64,000 bases of DNA from Balneola sp. EhC07 (GTDB taxonomy: Bacteria > Bacteroidota > Rhodothermia > Balneolales > Balneolaceae). The notes beneath the pieces are model-generated. The model saw only the letters and a list, made by a program, of their open reading frames with translations. It had not been told where the DNA came from and searched no databases. The position numbers were made by a program, and so were the translations under genes. The number at the start of each line of letters is the position of its first letter. The stretch's first letter is position 1. The stretch is taken from NCBI RefSeq assembly GCF_001650905.1, contig NZ_LXYG01000016.1, positions 62,001 through 126,000 of the forward strand, in the 5' to 3' direction. Shown one piece after another: positions 1 through 7,807 of this stretch.

Positions 1-100
1 GTGGATCGTGATAATAAACCTCGAAAGTTTTGTCATTTTTTCGAAGGGGAATCATTTGATTGATTCTTTTCACTTGCTGATGATAATCTAAAACATACAT
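1..100 (-). CDS. Partial hypothetical protein (N-terminus only)
   Basis: An open frame on the minus strand begins with ATG at position 100 and runs off the left edge after 33 codons with no stop. The start is preceded by an AGGA-containing purine stretch about six bases upstream, which supports real translation. The visible residues are polar and basic (MYVLDYHQQVKRINQMIPLR...) with no signal peptide. I do not recognise a family from so short a piece. It lies in the same orientation as the DUF3179 operon, about 95 bases downstream of it, so it could be the operon's third gene or an independent one. Confidence 0.55.
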   Translation of the reverse strand, partial: MYVLDYHQQVKRINQMIPLRKNDKTFEVYYHDP

Positions 101-194
101 AGGATTTCCTTTTTTTATTTATATCAAAAAGGAGTCAAAAAGTTCCCTGCACAGAGCTAAGGAATTGAAGGCTTGAAAGATAGAATCGAGTTAT

Positions 195-1334
195 TTACTG
201 TCCCGGATCAATTCTCCCGCATCGCACAACTTCCGGATAGATACATGTACCAACATCATATATATCTGCCCAGGCAAACCAATAGCCTGTAAAAGATCGG
301 GTAGAATTTAAGCGTTCACCAAGTCGGGGTCCTGATACTGCACGTCCAAAAACATCCCACCTGTTTCCTTCATTGTCTTTCATAACGATCGGGAGAGAGT
401 CCTGAACAGCTTTAAAGGTAAGAGTAGAATCACCAATATTAGCATAAAAACTTTCAGCAAATTCCATCTTTTTATTTCCTGCAACCACAATATCATAATC
501 ATGATATCTCTCATTGATAACGGTTACGGTATCCGTAAAATGACTTGTGGAATACACTCGTACGGGAGTTTCTTCTTCTAATGAGTTGTTGAAAACTATT
601 CCATGAACCCTCTCTTTACTTGACAATCTTTGATCGATATTATTAGGGGGAAACACGAAATCTTTATCATTTGTGAGGTATCCCTTTCCATAAGCATAGT
701 CTCTGTAACCGTTAGTACTGCCGGAGTTTGGCCTGAGAATATCAGCTTCCGGAAACATCTTGATCCAGGTTGACCATTTGGTTTCAATTACATCGATCAT
801 TTGAGTTTCTTTGCCACTCATTGTTCCTTTAACGCTCTTCATGAACATTTGAGACCACCGATTGTCTGTTTCTCTGTCGTAAAGGATCAGGTTGTTTCTA
901 AAGAGAAGACCCGATACACCAAATTCAGTGGAAGTTCCTTCTATTTCAGCATTCCAAGCCATTCCGGTGCCGGTTAAAGGACAATAACTTAATACAAATG
1001 AAGTGTCACCGATCTTATCATTAACAATTTCATGCCAGTCCAGAACCTGATGTGGATATGCTCTTACTTCATTATCTATCAGGATGCCTACGACAAGCCG
1101 ATCATCCACTATAAAATCAATTTCTTCTTTAGGAACAAAAAGCGGGTCATCAATAGAGGGTATTCCATCCTTTCCAACGCCTCCGTCCCGGATCTCATCT
1201 TTAGGTAACAGCCATCCATCATTATCTACAACTTCGTCGCCATCATCTCCGCCTGATAACGAAGTATTTCCATTGCATGCACTAAGAGTTAAGAGTGATG
1301 GTATGAGAATGATATAAGTGAAAAATGCTTTCAT
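195..1334 (-). CDS. DUF3179 domain lipoprotein
   Basis: This is a 379-residue protein with a lipoprotein signal: a hydrophobic stretch ends in LSAC with the lipid-carrying cysteine at about residue 20, so it is probably membrane anchored facing the periplasm. A Gly/Asp-rich linker (about 27-60) is followed by a DUF3179 domain. Recognisable blocks are RAYPHQVLDWHEIVND, the SYCPLTGTGMAW segment with Cys118, and FGVSGLLFRNNLILYDR. The family has a conserved cysteine and no established biochemical role. The gene starts four bases after the stop of the upstream beta-barrel gene, so the two are almost certainly one operon. Family assignment is firm; function is unknown. Confidence 0.88.
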   Translation of the reverse strand: MKAFFTYIILIPSLLTLSACNGNTSLSGGDDGDEVVDNDGWLLPKDEIRDGGVGKDGIPSIDDPLFVPKEEIDFIVDDRLVVGILIDNEVRAYPHQVLDWHEIVNDKIGDTSFVLSYCPLTGTGMAWNAEIEGTSTEFGVSGLLFRNNLILYDRETDNRWSQMFMKSVKGTMSGKETQMIDVIETKWSTWIKMFPEADILRPNSGSTNGYRDYAYGKGYLTNDKDFVFPPNNIDQRLSSKERVHGIVFNNSLEEETPVRVYSTSHFTDTVTVINERYHDYDIVVAGNKKMEFAESFYANIGDSTLTFKAVQDSLPIVMKDNEGNRWDVFGRAVSGPRLGERLNSTRSFTGYWFAWADIYDVGTCIYPEVVRCGRIDPGQ

Positions 1335-1338
1335 AATT

Positions 1339-2301
1339 CTAAAAAATTATGCGTGGGTTAAAGCTATAAAAAAGTGAAATATCAGCGGCGTATGAAGTAG
1401 TTGATTGTGTTCCGTTCAGGTTTTGATAAATGGGAAATTGACCGTTTAGCTGCAAAGAAATTCTGCTATTCAACTTATATGAAATGCCGGGAATGATGTA
1501 CGCCCATTCACCACCCGTATTTGCTAAGCTTCGGTCATCAAGTTTGTGTGAAGTTGTATGCCTGTACTGAATCATAAAAGTGTATGAGAACTTCTTATAA
1601 AGTTCATTTCCCACTCCGAGAGTAGATACAAACTCATTGCCAAATTTATAGACATCTCCGGGTTGATCTGACCTGCTTGCCTCTCCTGTAATTTTATAAG
1701 AATTGGCCATAAAAGCGTTTAAAGATGTTTTAGGAGCAAATGTTTTTGATAAGTAAGACCACAAGAAACCATCCCAGGCTCCGGTTCCCGGCTGCATATC
1801 TGCATTTAACTGAATGCCGTTGGCTGTAAGATCAAAATCTCCAAACGGTGCTTTAAAACCTGTTCCAACCGCAAATTGATATTGGTTGTTATATGTATTC
1901 TGATGAACTACGTATTTAAGCATTATTAAAGCGTCGCCTACTCCATTCGTTGTTATTGTAGTAGGATTATTGTTTTGCAAGCCGGAGGTTCTTGTTTTGC
2001 TGATGAAGGAGAAAGTACCTGAAAGTGTAAACCTGTTCGTTAAGCCATAGTGTAATTCAAGCAAGCTGGATTTTGTATTTCTTTGAACGCTTTTTCTGTC
2101 CAGTTTTTGGGAGCCGTTGTATAATCCGTCGATCGCGTGATATTGATATTTTAAACCAACCAATAAATTTTTTTTAGCAGCTGAACTTATTGTTTGGGAG
2201 CTTAATAACGGAGCCCCTGCACACCCACAAGTTTGTGCTGTAACTTCATCAGCGCTCAGAAAAAATAATGCTACTATAAAGATCGAAAAATAACGCGTCA
2301 T
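1339..2301 (-). CDS. Predicted outer-membrane beta-barrel protein
   Basis: A 320-residue protein with a cleavable signal peptide (MTRYFSIFIVALFFLS...TAQ). The mature part starts with a Cys-Gly-Cys segment and then shows alternating hydrophobic/aromatic strands separated by turns, ending in a terminal Phe (FNPRIIF), as outer-membrane barrels do. Segments such as GLTNRFTLSGTFSFISK and GIQLNADMQPGTGAW resemble the transporter-like phenol-degradation (MetA-pathway) barrel group. It probably sits in the outer membrane, upstream of and co-transcribed with the DUF3179 lipoprotein. The substrate cannot be told. The N-terminal CxC is unusual for a barrel and could bind metal or form a disulfide; that is inference only. 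Confidence 0.7.
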   Translation of the reverse strand: MTRYFSIFIVALFFLSADEVTAQTCGCAGAPLLSSQTISSAAKKNLLVGLKYQYHAIDGLYNGSQKLDRKSVQRNTKSSLLELHYGLTNRFTLSGTFSFISKTRTSGLQNNNPTTITTNGVGDALIMLKYVVHQNTYNNQYQFAVGTGFKAPFGDFDLTANGIQLNADMQPGTGAWDGFLWSYLSKTFAPKTSLNAFMANSYKITGEASRSDQPGDVYKFGNEFVSTLGVGNELYKKFSYTFMIQYRHTTSHKLDDRSLANTGGEWAYIIPGISYKLNSRISLQLNGQFPIYQNLNGTQSTTSYAADISLFYSFNPRIIF

Positions 2302-2434
2302 AAAGTTCTGAACATGTTAAACAGTATATCAATACAATAAAAGGAGATCAGCTTTGCCTCACAAAAGTGTAACATATAAGCCAATAAGATCAGTATTGCG
2401 GAGAAAAGAGAAACCTGATAATAAAAAAGATAAG

Positions 2435-2508
2435 TCGGGGCGACAGGATTTGAACCTGCGACCCCTCGGCCCCCAGCCGAGTGCGCTACCGGACTACGCC
2501 ACGCCCCG
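2435..2508 (-). tRNA. tRNA-Pro (anticodon GGG)
   Basis: Read on the minus strand, the gene folds as a cloverleaf. A seven-base acceptor stem CGGGGCG pairs with CGCCCCG, the discriminator base is A, and an anticodon stem CTCGG/CCGAG encloses the loop CTGGGGG, giving anticodon GGG, which reads proline CCC. The T arm contains GGTTCAAATCC. The length is 74 bases and the CCA end is not encoded. The first 16 bases of the gene plus one upstream base are repeated exactly at 7791-7807, marking this tRNA as the attachment site of the element to its right. Confidence 0.97.
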
Positions 2509-2509
2509 A
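2493..2509. repeat. Attachment repeat, tRNA side
   Basis: Seventeen bases, ACTACGCCACGCCCCGA, covering the 5' acceptor strand and start of the D arm of tRNA-Pro plus one upstream base. They are identical to 7791-7807 in the same orientation. The matching stops at both edges (G versus C before, T versus A after), as expected of a recombination core. Confidence 0.85.
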
Positions 2510-2521
2510 TTTTGAAAGGCT

Positions 2522-2550
2522 AAAATACGGGCTTTGAAGGCGGTGTTCAA
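2522..2550 (-). promoter_or_regulatory. Predicted promoter of tRNA-Pro inside the element
   Basis: On the minus strand TTGAAC (2550-2545) and TATTTT (2527-2522) are separated by exactly 17 bases, and the tRNA 5' end follows 13 bases after the second box. Because this lies between the attachment core and the recombinase, the element appears to supply the promoter that now drives the tRNA. This is a pattern match without experimental support. Confidence 0.4.
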
Positions 2551-2612
2551 TCTTATTTTTTTGTTTTTCTCGTGCACAAAATGGTAGTGACTGCTATTAA
2601 ATTGCTATCGAG

Positions 2613-3728
2613 ATGTCATCACTTATTAAGCAGCACGGACTCTACTACGTACAATTCTACAACAGTAAAAGAAGGCCTAAGAGAAGGCGAGTGCCGCTAA
2701 AAACAAGAACTAAACAAACTGCACTAAAACTTCAGCGTAAACTTGAAGATGAATTTGCTATCGGAACTTTTGATCCTTGGCTGGATGATACGATTTACAT
2801 TGAAGGAGAGGAGATAAGCAAAGATTCTACTATCAAAGAAGCCTTGGATCATTATATCAAAGTAAAATCAAAGAAAGATTGGCGACCAAACACCGCAAAG
2901 AATGCTAAGTATGTGCTGGAAGATTTTGTAAGGAGGATGAGTAATGACCTTCCGGTCGGAGGAATTACAGAAGATCACTTCAACACTTTTCTTAATAGGA
3001 ATGACATCAAGTATGAAACTAAACGATCCCACAAAAAGAAACTTAAGACCTTTCTGATCTGGCTACATGAGAATAATCTGGCTAAGCTGAATTCAAAGAA
3101 ACTGCATGTGAATAATGATGGGGGTGAACAAGAAGAATCCATCAACTACTTCACTAAAGAAGACATTGAAAAGCTGACAAGCTATATCAGTGGCAAAGTG
3201 GCCAAAGATCTGCAAAAAGGTTTTCAGAAAAAGGAAACGAATGCTTTATGGCTGATCGATTTTATTCATTGGCAACGTTTATCCGGAATGAGACTTTCAG
3301 AAACATTGAACCTCAGAGCAAATGATATAAATACTGATACCTGGGAGATTACTATTGGAAATGCCCACTTCGTCACTAAGAGTAAAAAGAAGCAGGTACT
3401 TCCTATTCAAAGTGTAGAGCCATTGAAAGAAATAGCCCGAAGTAAGCTCGCTGAATGTAGATCTGAGGATGACAGGCTGTTTGGTCACTCTTGTAGAAGA
3501 CATACCAACCGACTGTTCAATCGATATTTAAAGAAAGCATTACCCAATAAAATCTACCTGAACATTCACAGCCTACGACACACATGCTGTATAGAATTAC
3601 TCCGCGCCGGAGTGCCTATTTACACAGTCCAGCGCTGGCTACGCCATGCAGACGTAAAGACCACTCAAAGATATGCGGATCTTCTGAATATGGATATTAG
3701 TGAACAGGTTGGCAGGGCTTTGAAATGA
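2613..3728 (+). CDS. int: Tyrosine recombinase / integrase
   Basis: A 371-residue phage-type integrase that would catalyse integration and excision at tRNA-Pro. An N-terminal DNA-binding part starts SSLIKQHGLYYVQFYNSKRRPKRRRVPL. A SAM-like core-binding domain spans about 75-165. The catalytic domain shows Arg in LSGMRLSETLNLR, a Lys-rich strand (TKSKKKQVLPI), HSLRH around 319-323, LRHAD around 343-347 and the nucleophile Tyr at about 354 (TTQRYADLL). All expected catalytic residues are present, so it looks intact. It begins about 100 bases from the 5' end of the tRNA, transcribed away from it. Length and architecture fit element integrases rather than XerC/D. Confidence 0.95.
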   Translation: MSSLIKQHGLYYVQFYNSKRRPKRRRVPLKTRTKQTALKLQRKLEDEFAIGTFDPWLDDTIYIEGEEISKDSTIKEALDHYIKVKSKKDWRPNTAKNAKYVLEDFVRRMSNDLPVGGITEDHFNTFLNRNDIKYETKRSHKKKLKTFLIWLHENNLAKLNSKKLHVNNDGGEQEESINYFTKEDIEKLTSYISGKVAKDLQKGFQKKETNALWLIDFIHWQRLSGMRLSETLNLRANDINTDTWEITIGNAHFVTKSKKKQVLPIQSVEPLKEIARSKLAECRSEDDRLFGHSCRRHTNRLFNRYLKKALPNKIYLNIHSLRHTCCIELLRAGVPIYTVQRWLRHADVKTTQRYADLLNMDISEQVGRALK

Positions 3729-3986
3729 AGTTATTCTTTGGTTTGCTTTTTAAAAGCATTCCCGAGAGCAAGTAGTATTATTCCTAACTTTTTTCTGTTT
3801 CAATGTTGATATTATTTTCCATTACTACTATACTCGAATAGTGCCATTAGGCAGGCCTGCTCGTCCGTGCAAAGATCTTATCAGCCCTCAACTGGATTAT
3901 ACAACCTTAATATAAGTTTGTTCTCTAGACCAAAATTACGGACGGTAACAACTAGATAGCAGACTTAGTAATTAAAGGAGTATAGC

Positions 3987-4436
3987 ATGTCACCTGTTGA
4001 ATATTTCAAGCTTCAAGCGAAGAAACTTTTCAAGGATTATAAAACTAAAAGCAAAAAGGTCGACCAAGATCTTGGAATTACATATTATTTCTACTCACCG
4101 ACTTATTACGATATCGACAGAATTTTCGGTGAGTATGATTGGGATGAAAAGAACTTTAGCCTAATGAAAGCTCAGCACCTCTTTGCACACATGCTCGGGT
4201 ACAGGAAGTGGGGAGAATTAATAAATTCATCGGATGCTGAGCTCGAACTTGCAAAGCTCTTGTGGGAAAACCAGCATAAAATTGGTTTGGAGGACTGGAG
4301 CATGTATCTCATACGGGCGGAGGCTAGGAATAATAAAAGATTCGAAGCTCGAGAAAGACTAGAAATCTTTAGACAAGTTTTTGTTGAGGTCGATGGACAT
4401 CGTAACCCATTTGGTGATTATAGACTAAAAATTTAA
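3987..4436 (+). CDS. Small accessory protein of unknown function
   Basis: A 149-residue protein with no signal peptide or membrane segment, probably cytosolic. It is preceded by a strong Shine-Dalgarno sequence (AAAGGAG, eight bases before ATG), unlike most genes in this window. The sequence is helical and charged; the central part (FSLMKAQHLFAHMLGYRKWGELINSSDAELELAKLL) resembles a small family I associate with phage, plasmid and island regions in diverse bacteria, but I cannot name a domain. It is the only cargo gene co-oriented with the integrase, separated from it by 258 bases that contain no other gene. A role in the element's maintenance or in host interaction is a guess. Confidence 0.75.
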   Translation: MSPVEYFKLQAKKLFKDYKTKSKKVDQDLGITYYFYSPTYYDIDRIFGEYDWDEKNFSLMKAQHLFAHMLGYRKWGELINSSDAELELAKLLWENQHKIGLEDWSMYLIRAEARNNKRFEARERLEIFRQVFVEVDGHRNPFGDYRLKI

Positions 4437-4523
4437 AACAAATAGATTCTAATTATCATATTGCTATTCCGTCACTTAGTCACTGGGATGGGCGAGACTG
4501 CCTGAAGGCATATTGAGCTTATA

Positions 4524-5102
4524 TTAATTAGTACTTAACCGAATCCCTGAATGGTAAACTTCTCTGATTCTAACAAAACCCAAATTCTCAGGTCGAATAC
4601 CTTCCAAGACTACATTTACATTATTCCAATATCCAGATTTCAAAGACTCACTCATTTTGAACTCGCGACTTTTTGCATTTTCATTATCAGGAGAACCAGT
4701 CTCGTCTACGCTTCCATATTCAATCTTCATATTTAGTCCATCAATTGCAGTATTTAAGATATTCCCCCACTTTAATGTTACTTGACTTCCATTTGCATAT
4801 GGCCGAACATTTTCCAAACTAACTGTTAATACACCTAGATCGGATTTAATTGTAGAGTAACCACTTGAACCAGGATTTAAATATGCAATCTTATCAAGGT
4901 TTTCAAAAAGCTCTCGGTTATATTTATCCCTATTAAGCTTCCAGACTTCGGAGTTTAAGTAGATTATTTGTTCTCCGAGTGTTGATAGAGAATCCTCTAG
5001 AATAGTTATTCGATTTTCGAATTTAGAAAACCGTTCTTGTGAATCACAAGAAATTGAAAATATTAAAATAAGAAAACCATAGAAAATAGTTTGAATTTTC
5101 AT
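4524..5102 (-). CDS. Predicted lipoprotein, possibly DUF3251/YajI-like
   Basis: A 192-residue protein with a lipoprotein signal ending in SISC (Cys at about 19). A heptad-rich coiled coil follows (about 25-65, FENRITILEDSLSTLGEQIIYLNSEV), then a beta-rich domain with VRPYANGSQVTLKWGN and a final ENLGFVRIREV. That pattern recalls DUF3251 (the E. coli YajI family), but this link is from memory and weak. The start is fixed by TAAGGAGG nine bases upstream, a full match to the 16S anti-Shine-Dalgarno end and one of the strongest ribosome sites here. It faces the plus-strand gene at 3987 and is encoded within the element. Confidence 0.7.
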   Translation of the reverse strand: MKIQTIFYGFLILIFSISCDSQERFSKFENRITILEDSLSTLGEQIIYLNSEVWKLNRDKYNRELFENLDKIAYLNPGSSGYSTIKSDLGVLTVSLENVRPYANGSQVTLKWGNILNTAIDGLNMKIEYGSVDETGSPDNENAKSREFKMSESLKSGYWNNVNVVLEGIRPENLGFVRIREVYHSGIRLSTN

Positions 5103-5253
5103 TGGAACGTACCTCCTTATATTTCTATGCCTGCTGACCTTGGGCTAAGCAGCACAGGTCTCAGTTTTTGTTGAAGTAACTGAATAATTTTATTGCACAC
5201 AAGTTTTCCAGCGAACCCTAAAGCCGAGTCGTGTTATAATTTTTAATATTATT

Positions 5254-5691
5254 CTATCTATGCCATGGAGGACTTTTTAAATATTTATCCTCATAAATTT
5301 GTTTCAACTGGCCCTCTACTTTAGTAGGGATATCTTTCTGATTATTATCCCATGTTACCCACCAGTAGATCTTAATCTTATCAATATTTTGCTTATTCAT
5401 TTGATTGGGAAAAGCTTTTTTGCGGCCTATTTTCCCAAATTTAGGATGATGACCATTTACTAAACGATCTTTCATCCCTCCAAGTCCTGATTTCCGAACC
5501 GACATCACGCCATTTCTAAACTGACCGCTTGAACCAATATAAAGTAGGATTTCATTATCGTCTTCAACTTGATAGATCAAATAAACTCCGTTCTGGTTTG
5601 TTGGCGCATTACATTTACTCTCCAATATTTCATTAGGACTAAAAGTGAATGAACCCTTATTGTTGTATCGTGCTAATATATTATCAAACAT
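5254..5691 (-). CDS. GIY-YIG-like protein
   Basis: A 145-residue protein whose middle looks like a GIY-YIG nuclease fold: GVY at 35-37 in NGVYLIYQV, YIG at 51-53 in LLYIGSSG, an Arg in MKDRLVNG near residue 76, and a Glu in TKVEGQLKQIY near 126 at the place of the catalytic metal-binding Glu. If active it would cut DNA or RNA. There is no added DNA-binding domain, so the substrate is unknown. The C-terminus (SPPWHR) is short. It lies just downstream of the DUF2235 hydrolase gene with 66 bases between them that hold one copy of a 35-bp repeated element. Homing-type or defence roles are both possible. Confidence 0.68.
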   Translation of the reverse strand: MFDNILARYNNKGSFTFSPNEILESKCNAPTNQNGVYLIYQVEDDNEILLYIGSSGQFRNGVMSVRKSGLGGMKDRLVNGHHPKFGKIGRKKAFPNQMNKQNIDKIKIYWWVTWDNNQKDIPTKVEGQLKQIYEDKYLKSPPWHR

Positions 5692-5704
5692 ACTTATCTT
5701 ATAC

Positions 5705-5739
5705 AGTAGAATTAATCACTTATAGTCAAAAGTAGTTAA
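5705..5739 (-). repeat. 35-bp repeated upstream element, copy A
   Basis: This 35-base stretch upstream of the GIY-YIG-like gene matches 6911-6945 at 30 of 35 positions, in the same orientation and in the same position relative to a minus-strand gene. The common core on the minus strand is TTGACTATAAGT, followed by TAATTCT. It may be a shared promoter or operator of the element's genes. Confidence 0.6.
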
Positions 5740-5757
5740 AATGATAGTTTAGAATTG

Positions 5758-6828
5758 CTAAGAGTCCAGAGGAGGAGTAATCACATAAGTGTGACTAGAC
5801 CTTCTCTCGTACCTTGTTTGTGGTGTAGTTTTATTCGAAGTTTTTTCAATTCTTTTAAGCACCGATTCATGAATCTTTGCATTGTTTGGGATTTTACGCA
5901 TATATTTTAAAAAAGAATATTTCCAGAAACCCTCTTTATGGGAAAGTCGTAGCTTTCCATGAGGGTTTGGCTTTAAATTTAATTTTTTCCAGTCAATTCT
6001 AAGTCCTTTGTTAACTGCATGACAAAGGATCCAATTTAATGCGATGTCCGATAACCCGGCATCTTCATAGCTTCCCCCTACATTACCGTGAACCCCTGCG
6101 AACCAAACCTGTTCAACTTCACCCTTCGCTCTCTTGATATCATCGCTATCCCACAATCGTGGATAGAAACACCAACGCTGTTCATCTATAGCAAGAGCAT
6201 GGTAGGCATGCATTACATTTTTTCTGAGCCTAACATCATGAAAACAAAACAATCCTAGCTTTCTTGCCACCCTATTCCAAGAGTCCATAATTAGGCCAAG
6301 TGAATTTACAGTGTCCCAAACACCTATCAGATGAATACATCCTGAAATTGAGAACCTCTTTTTAAATTCGATGGCTATATTGTGTGAGCGCAAGTTGAAC
6401 CTCCGGGAGCGCTTATAGACATCAAATACATAATCTACAACTCGATTAACTTCCCATTTCTTTCCACTATTTTCCCACTTATCTTTTTGCACTAATCCAC
6501 AAGAATTTAATAGACCCGCCAAGCTTCTTGCTGTACAAGCGCCTCGACTGAATCCAAAAAGGAATACCTGATCACCCTCTTTGTAATTTTCTAAAAGTTG
6601 CGCATAACCCTCCCTCACATTCTCGTTCAGTCCGACCCCTATACCACCACCCAGAAATTTATCAATCAAACCTTGAGTTCCAACACCTTTATCATACCAC
6701 TTGTGTTGTGAGCTATCATCGATGGTAGCTTCAAACAGCTTGCAAACATTTGTAGTCACAGCTGCATCTCCATCCCTCATAGCCGGATCGTTCCACGTCC
6801 CATCGAAGCATAAGACAATGTTTTTCAT
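5758..6828 (-). CDS. DUF2235 alpha/beta hydrolase (Tle1-type phospholipase fold)
   Basis: A 356-residue protein of the DUF2235 family, which includes type VI secretion phospholipase effectors. It starts KNIVLCFDGTWND, the family's opening motif. The nucleophile elbow is GFSRGA with Ser at about 94. An acidic residue lies in IGVWDTVNSLG and a histidine in GVHGNVGGSYEDAGLSD, completing the expected Ser-Asp-His triad. There is no signal peptide, and no T6SS gene lies nearby. The protein is a bare catalytic domain with a short C-terminal tail. It could be a lipid-degrading effector, an abortive-infection enzyme or a housekeeping hydrolase. It precedes the GIY-YIG-like gene and may share its regulation through the repeated upstream element. 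Confidence 0.88.
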   Translation of the reverse strand: MKNIVLCFDGTWNDPAMRDGDAAVTTNVCKLFEATIDDSSQHKWYDKGVGTQGLIDKFLGGGIGVGLNENVREGYAQLLENYKEGDQVFLFGFSRGACTARSLAGLLNSCGLVQKDKWENSGKKWEVNRVVDYVFDVYKRSRRFNLRSHNIAIEFKKRFSISGCIHLIGVWDTVNSLGLIMDSWNRVARKLGLFCFHDVRLRKNVMHAYHALAIDEQRWCFYPRLWDSDDIKRAKGEVEQVWFAGVHGNVGGSYEDAGLSDIALNWILCHAVNKGLRIDWKKLNLKPNPHGKLRLSHKEGFWKYSFLKYMRKIPNNAKIHESVLKRIEKTSNKTTPQTRYERRSSHTYVITPPLDS

Positions 6829-6910
6829 TTCTTAGTTTTTATTGAATCCAATTTTTAAGGACGGCTGTCTCATAAAGACTATCGTTAAATTAGCTGATTA
6901 CCCAAAAATA

Positions 6911-6945
6911 AGCAGAATTATTTACTTATAGTCAACAGTGGTTAA
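6911..6945 (-). repeat. 35-bp repeated upstream element, copy B
   Basis: Second copy of the element described at 5705-5739. It lies about 85 bases upstream of the DUF2235 hydrolase start. The TTGACTATAAGT core is identical in both copies, with five scattered substitutions in the flanks. The rest of the 247-base gap (6829-7075) holds no reading frame I can support. Confidence 0.6.
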
Positions 6946-7075
6946 GTGGTCAAATATGGGAAAACTTTTTTATGTGAGAAATAAAAACTGAATAGCCAGT
7001 CTACCCGAAATTATTTCCAAAGAACTTTTAGCAGAATTACGCCACTTGGCCACTATTCGGATTTGAAACAACGAC

Positions 7076-7648
7076 CTAATTCTTTATCGGTTTCCCATTT
7101 AATAAGACTGGTATAGCAGGAATCTTTCCGAGTGTATTCCCACTTGTGAAAATGTGGATATTTTTCAAAATATCTAATGCTTTTGGATCTCTAATTTCAC
7201 CTAATATTATTCCACCATTATTTGTTAAAGAAGTCAAGAGGCTTCTATATTTTGCTGTGATCTCATCCTTTTCTATTTGAAGTGAAATTGAACTTAAATC
7301 TTCCTTAAAAACTATTTTAAAGATGTATGAGCTATCAGCCTGTTTTTCATAGGTTATAGATTGAACGTTTTCTTCAAATATTGGTACCTGTACTGCATTT
7401 TTTCTTTTTATATCAAGAGCGTCATAAGCTTCAACATAGGTTGAATCTATCATATCTGGATTAGTCTCAGGATTATGAAAGAAACATAATCTATAGGTGA
7501 AAAGTGACCACCACACACCTCGATCTTGAGCTATCTTGTCATTACAATATTCAAAAGTCTTTTCAGCTATGGTAAGCTCTTCCTGAGCGTAAGAAATTTT
7601 GAAAGCCAATAAGCCAATTAATAGTATCCCAATAATATTTTTTCTCAT
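7076..7648 (-). CDS. Exported protein of unknown function
   Basis: A 190-residue protein with a clear signal peptide (KNIIGILLIGLLAFKISYAQ). The mature part is mixed alpha/beta: YCNDKIAQDRGVWWSLFTYRLCFFHNPETNPD near the start, a predicted beta section around 90-125, and NGGIILGEIRDPKALDILKNIHIFTSGN near the end. The two cysteines in the first third could form a disulfide in the periplasm. I recognise no domain. It is the last cargo gene before the right attachment site, about 142 bases from it, and is transcribed toward the hydrolase gene 247 bases away. Confidence 0.7.
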   Translation of the reverse strand: MRKNIIGILLIGLLAFKISYAQEELTIAEKTFEYCNDKIAQDRGVWWSLFTYRLCFFHNPETNPDMIDSTYVEAYDALDIKRKNAVQVPIFEENVQSITYEKQADSSYIFKIVFKEDLSSISLQIEKDEITAKYRSLLTSLTNNGGIILGEIRDPKALDILKNIHIFTSGNTLGKIPAIPVLLNGKPIKN

Positions 7649-7690
7649 AAGCTATTTATTTACTTTGCTAAATCTAAGGCAAAAAAAATA

Positions 7691-7723
7691 AATCTAAAAA
7701 AGAGAAAGCAACACCTTCTCTTT
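7691..7723 (-). terminator. Rho-independent terminator near the element's right end
   Basis: On the minus strand, arms AAAGAGAA and TTCTCTTT (8 bp, 7723-7699) enclose a nine-base loop and are followed by a T-rich run. A second perfect hairpin, GGAGCTT/AAGCTCC (7725-7741), lies just upstream. Together they would stop transcription entering the element from the chromosome at its right end. Confidence 0.6.
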
Positions 7724-7790
7724 CGGAGCTTACAAAGCTCCATTCAACTCAGCCTTTTTCCTTTTAGAAGTAGATTTGGCTTTCTTGACC

Positions 7791-7807
7791 ACTACGCCAC
7801 GCCCCGA
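7791..7807. repeat. Attachment repeat, epimerase side
   Basis: An exact 17-bp copy of 2493-2509 in the same orientation, 56 bases beyond the end of the epimerase gene. It is the displaced original 5' end of tRNA-Pro. It is too short to be a tRNA pseudogene by itself. Upstream of it on the minus strand, TATCTTTG (7833-7826) fits a Bacteroidota -7 box and may be the tRNA's original promoter. Confidence 0.8.

Larger units (their letters stand above)
2493..7807. mobile_element. Small integrative element at tRNA-Pro
   Basis: About 5.3 kb bounded by two identical 17-bp direct repeats (ACTACGCCACGCCCCGA). One copy is the 5' end of tRNA-Pro(GGG) and the other lies just before the epimerase gene. A tyrosine recombinase sits immediately inside the tRNA-side repeat. 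The cargo is one plus-strand gene and four minus-strand genes of types often found in accessory DNA (GIY-YIG-like, DUF2235 hydrolase, small exported proteins). No conjugation, replication or phage structural genes are present, so the element would be non-autonomous for transfer. Excision would rejoin the epimerase gene, a 57-base spacer and tRNA-Pro. Confidence 0.8.

Noticed and set aside
7791-7807. A second, truncated tRNA-Pro
   Set aside because: Only 17 bases match and none of the anticodon or T arm is present; it is an attachment repeat.
2509-7807. Prophage or conjugative element
   Set aside because: No capsid, portal, relaxase, coupling or replication gene is present in the interval.
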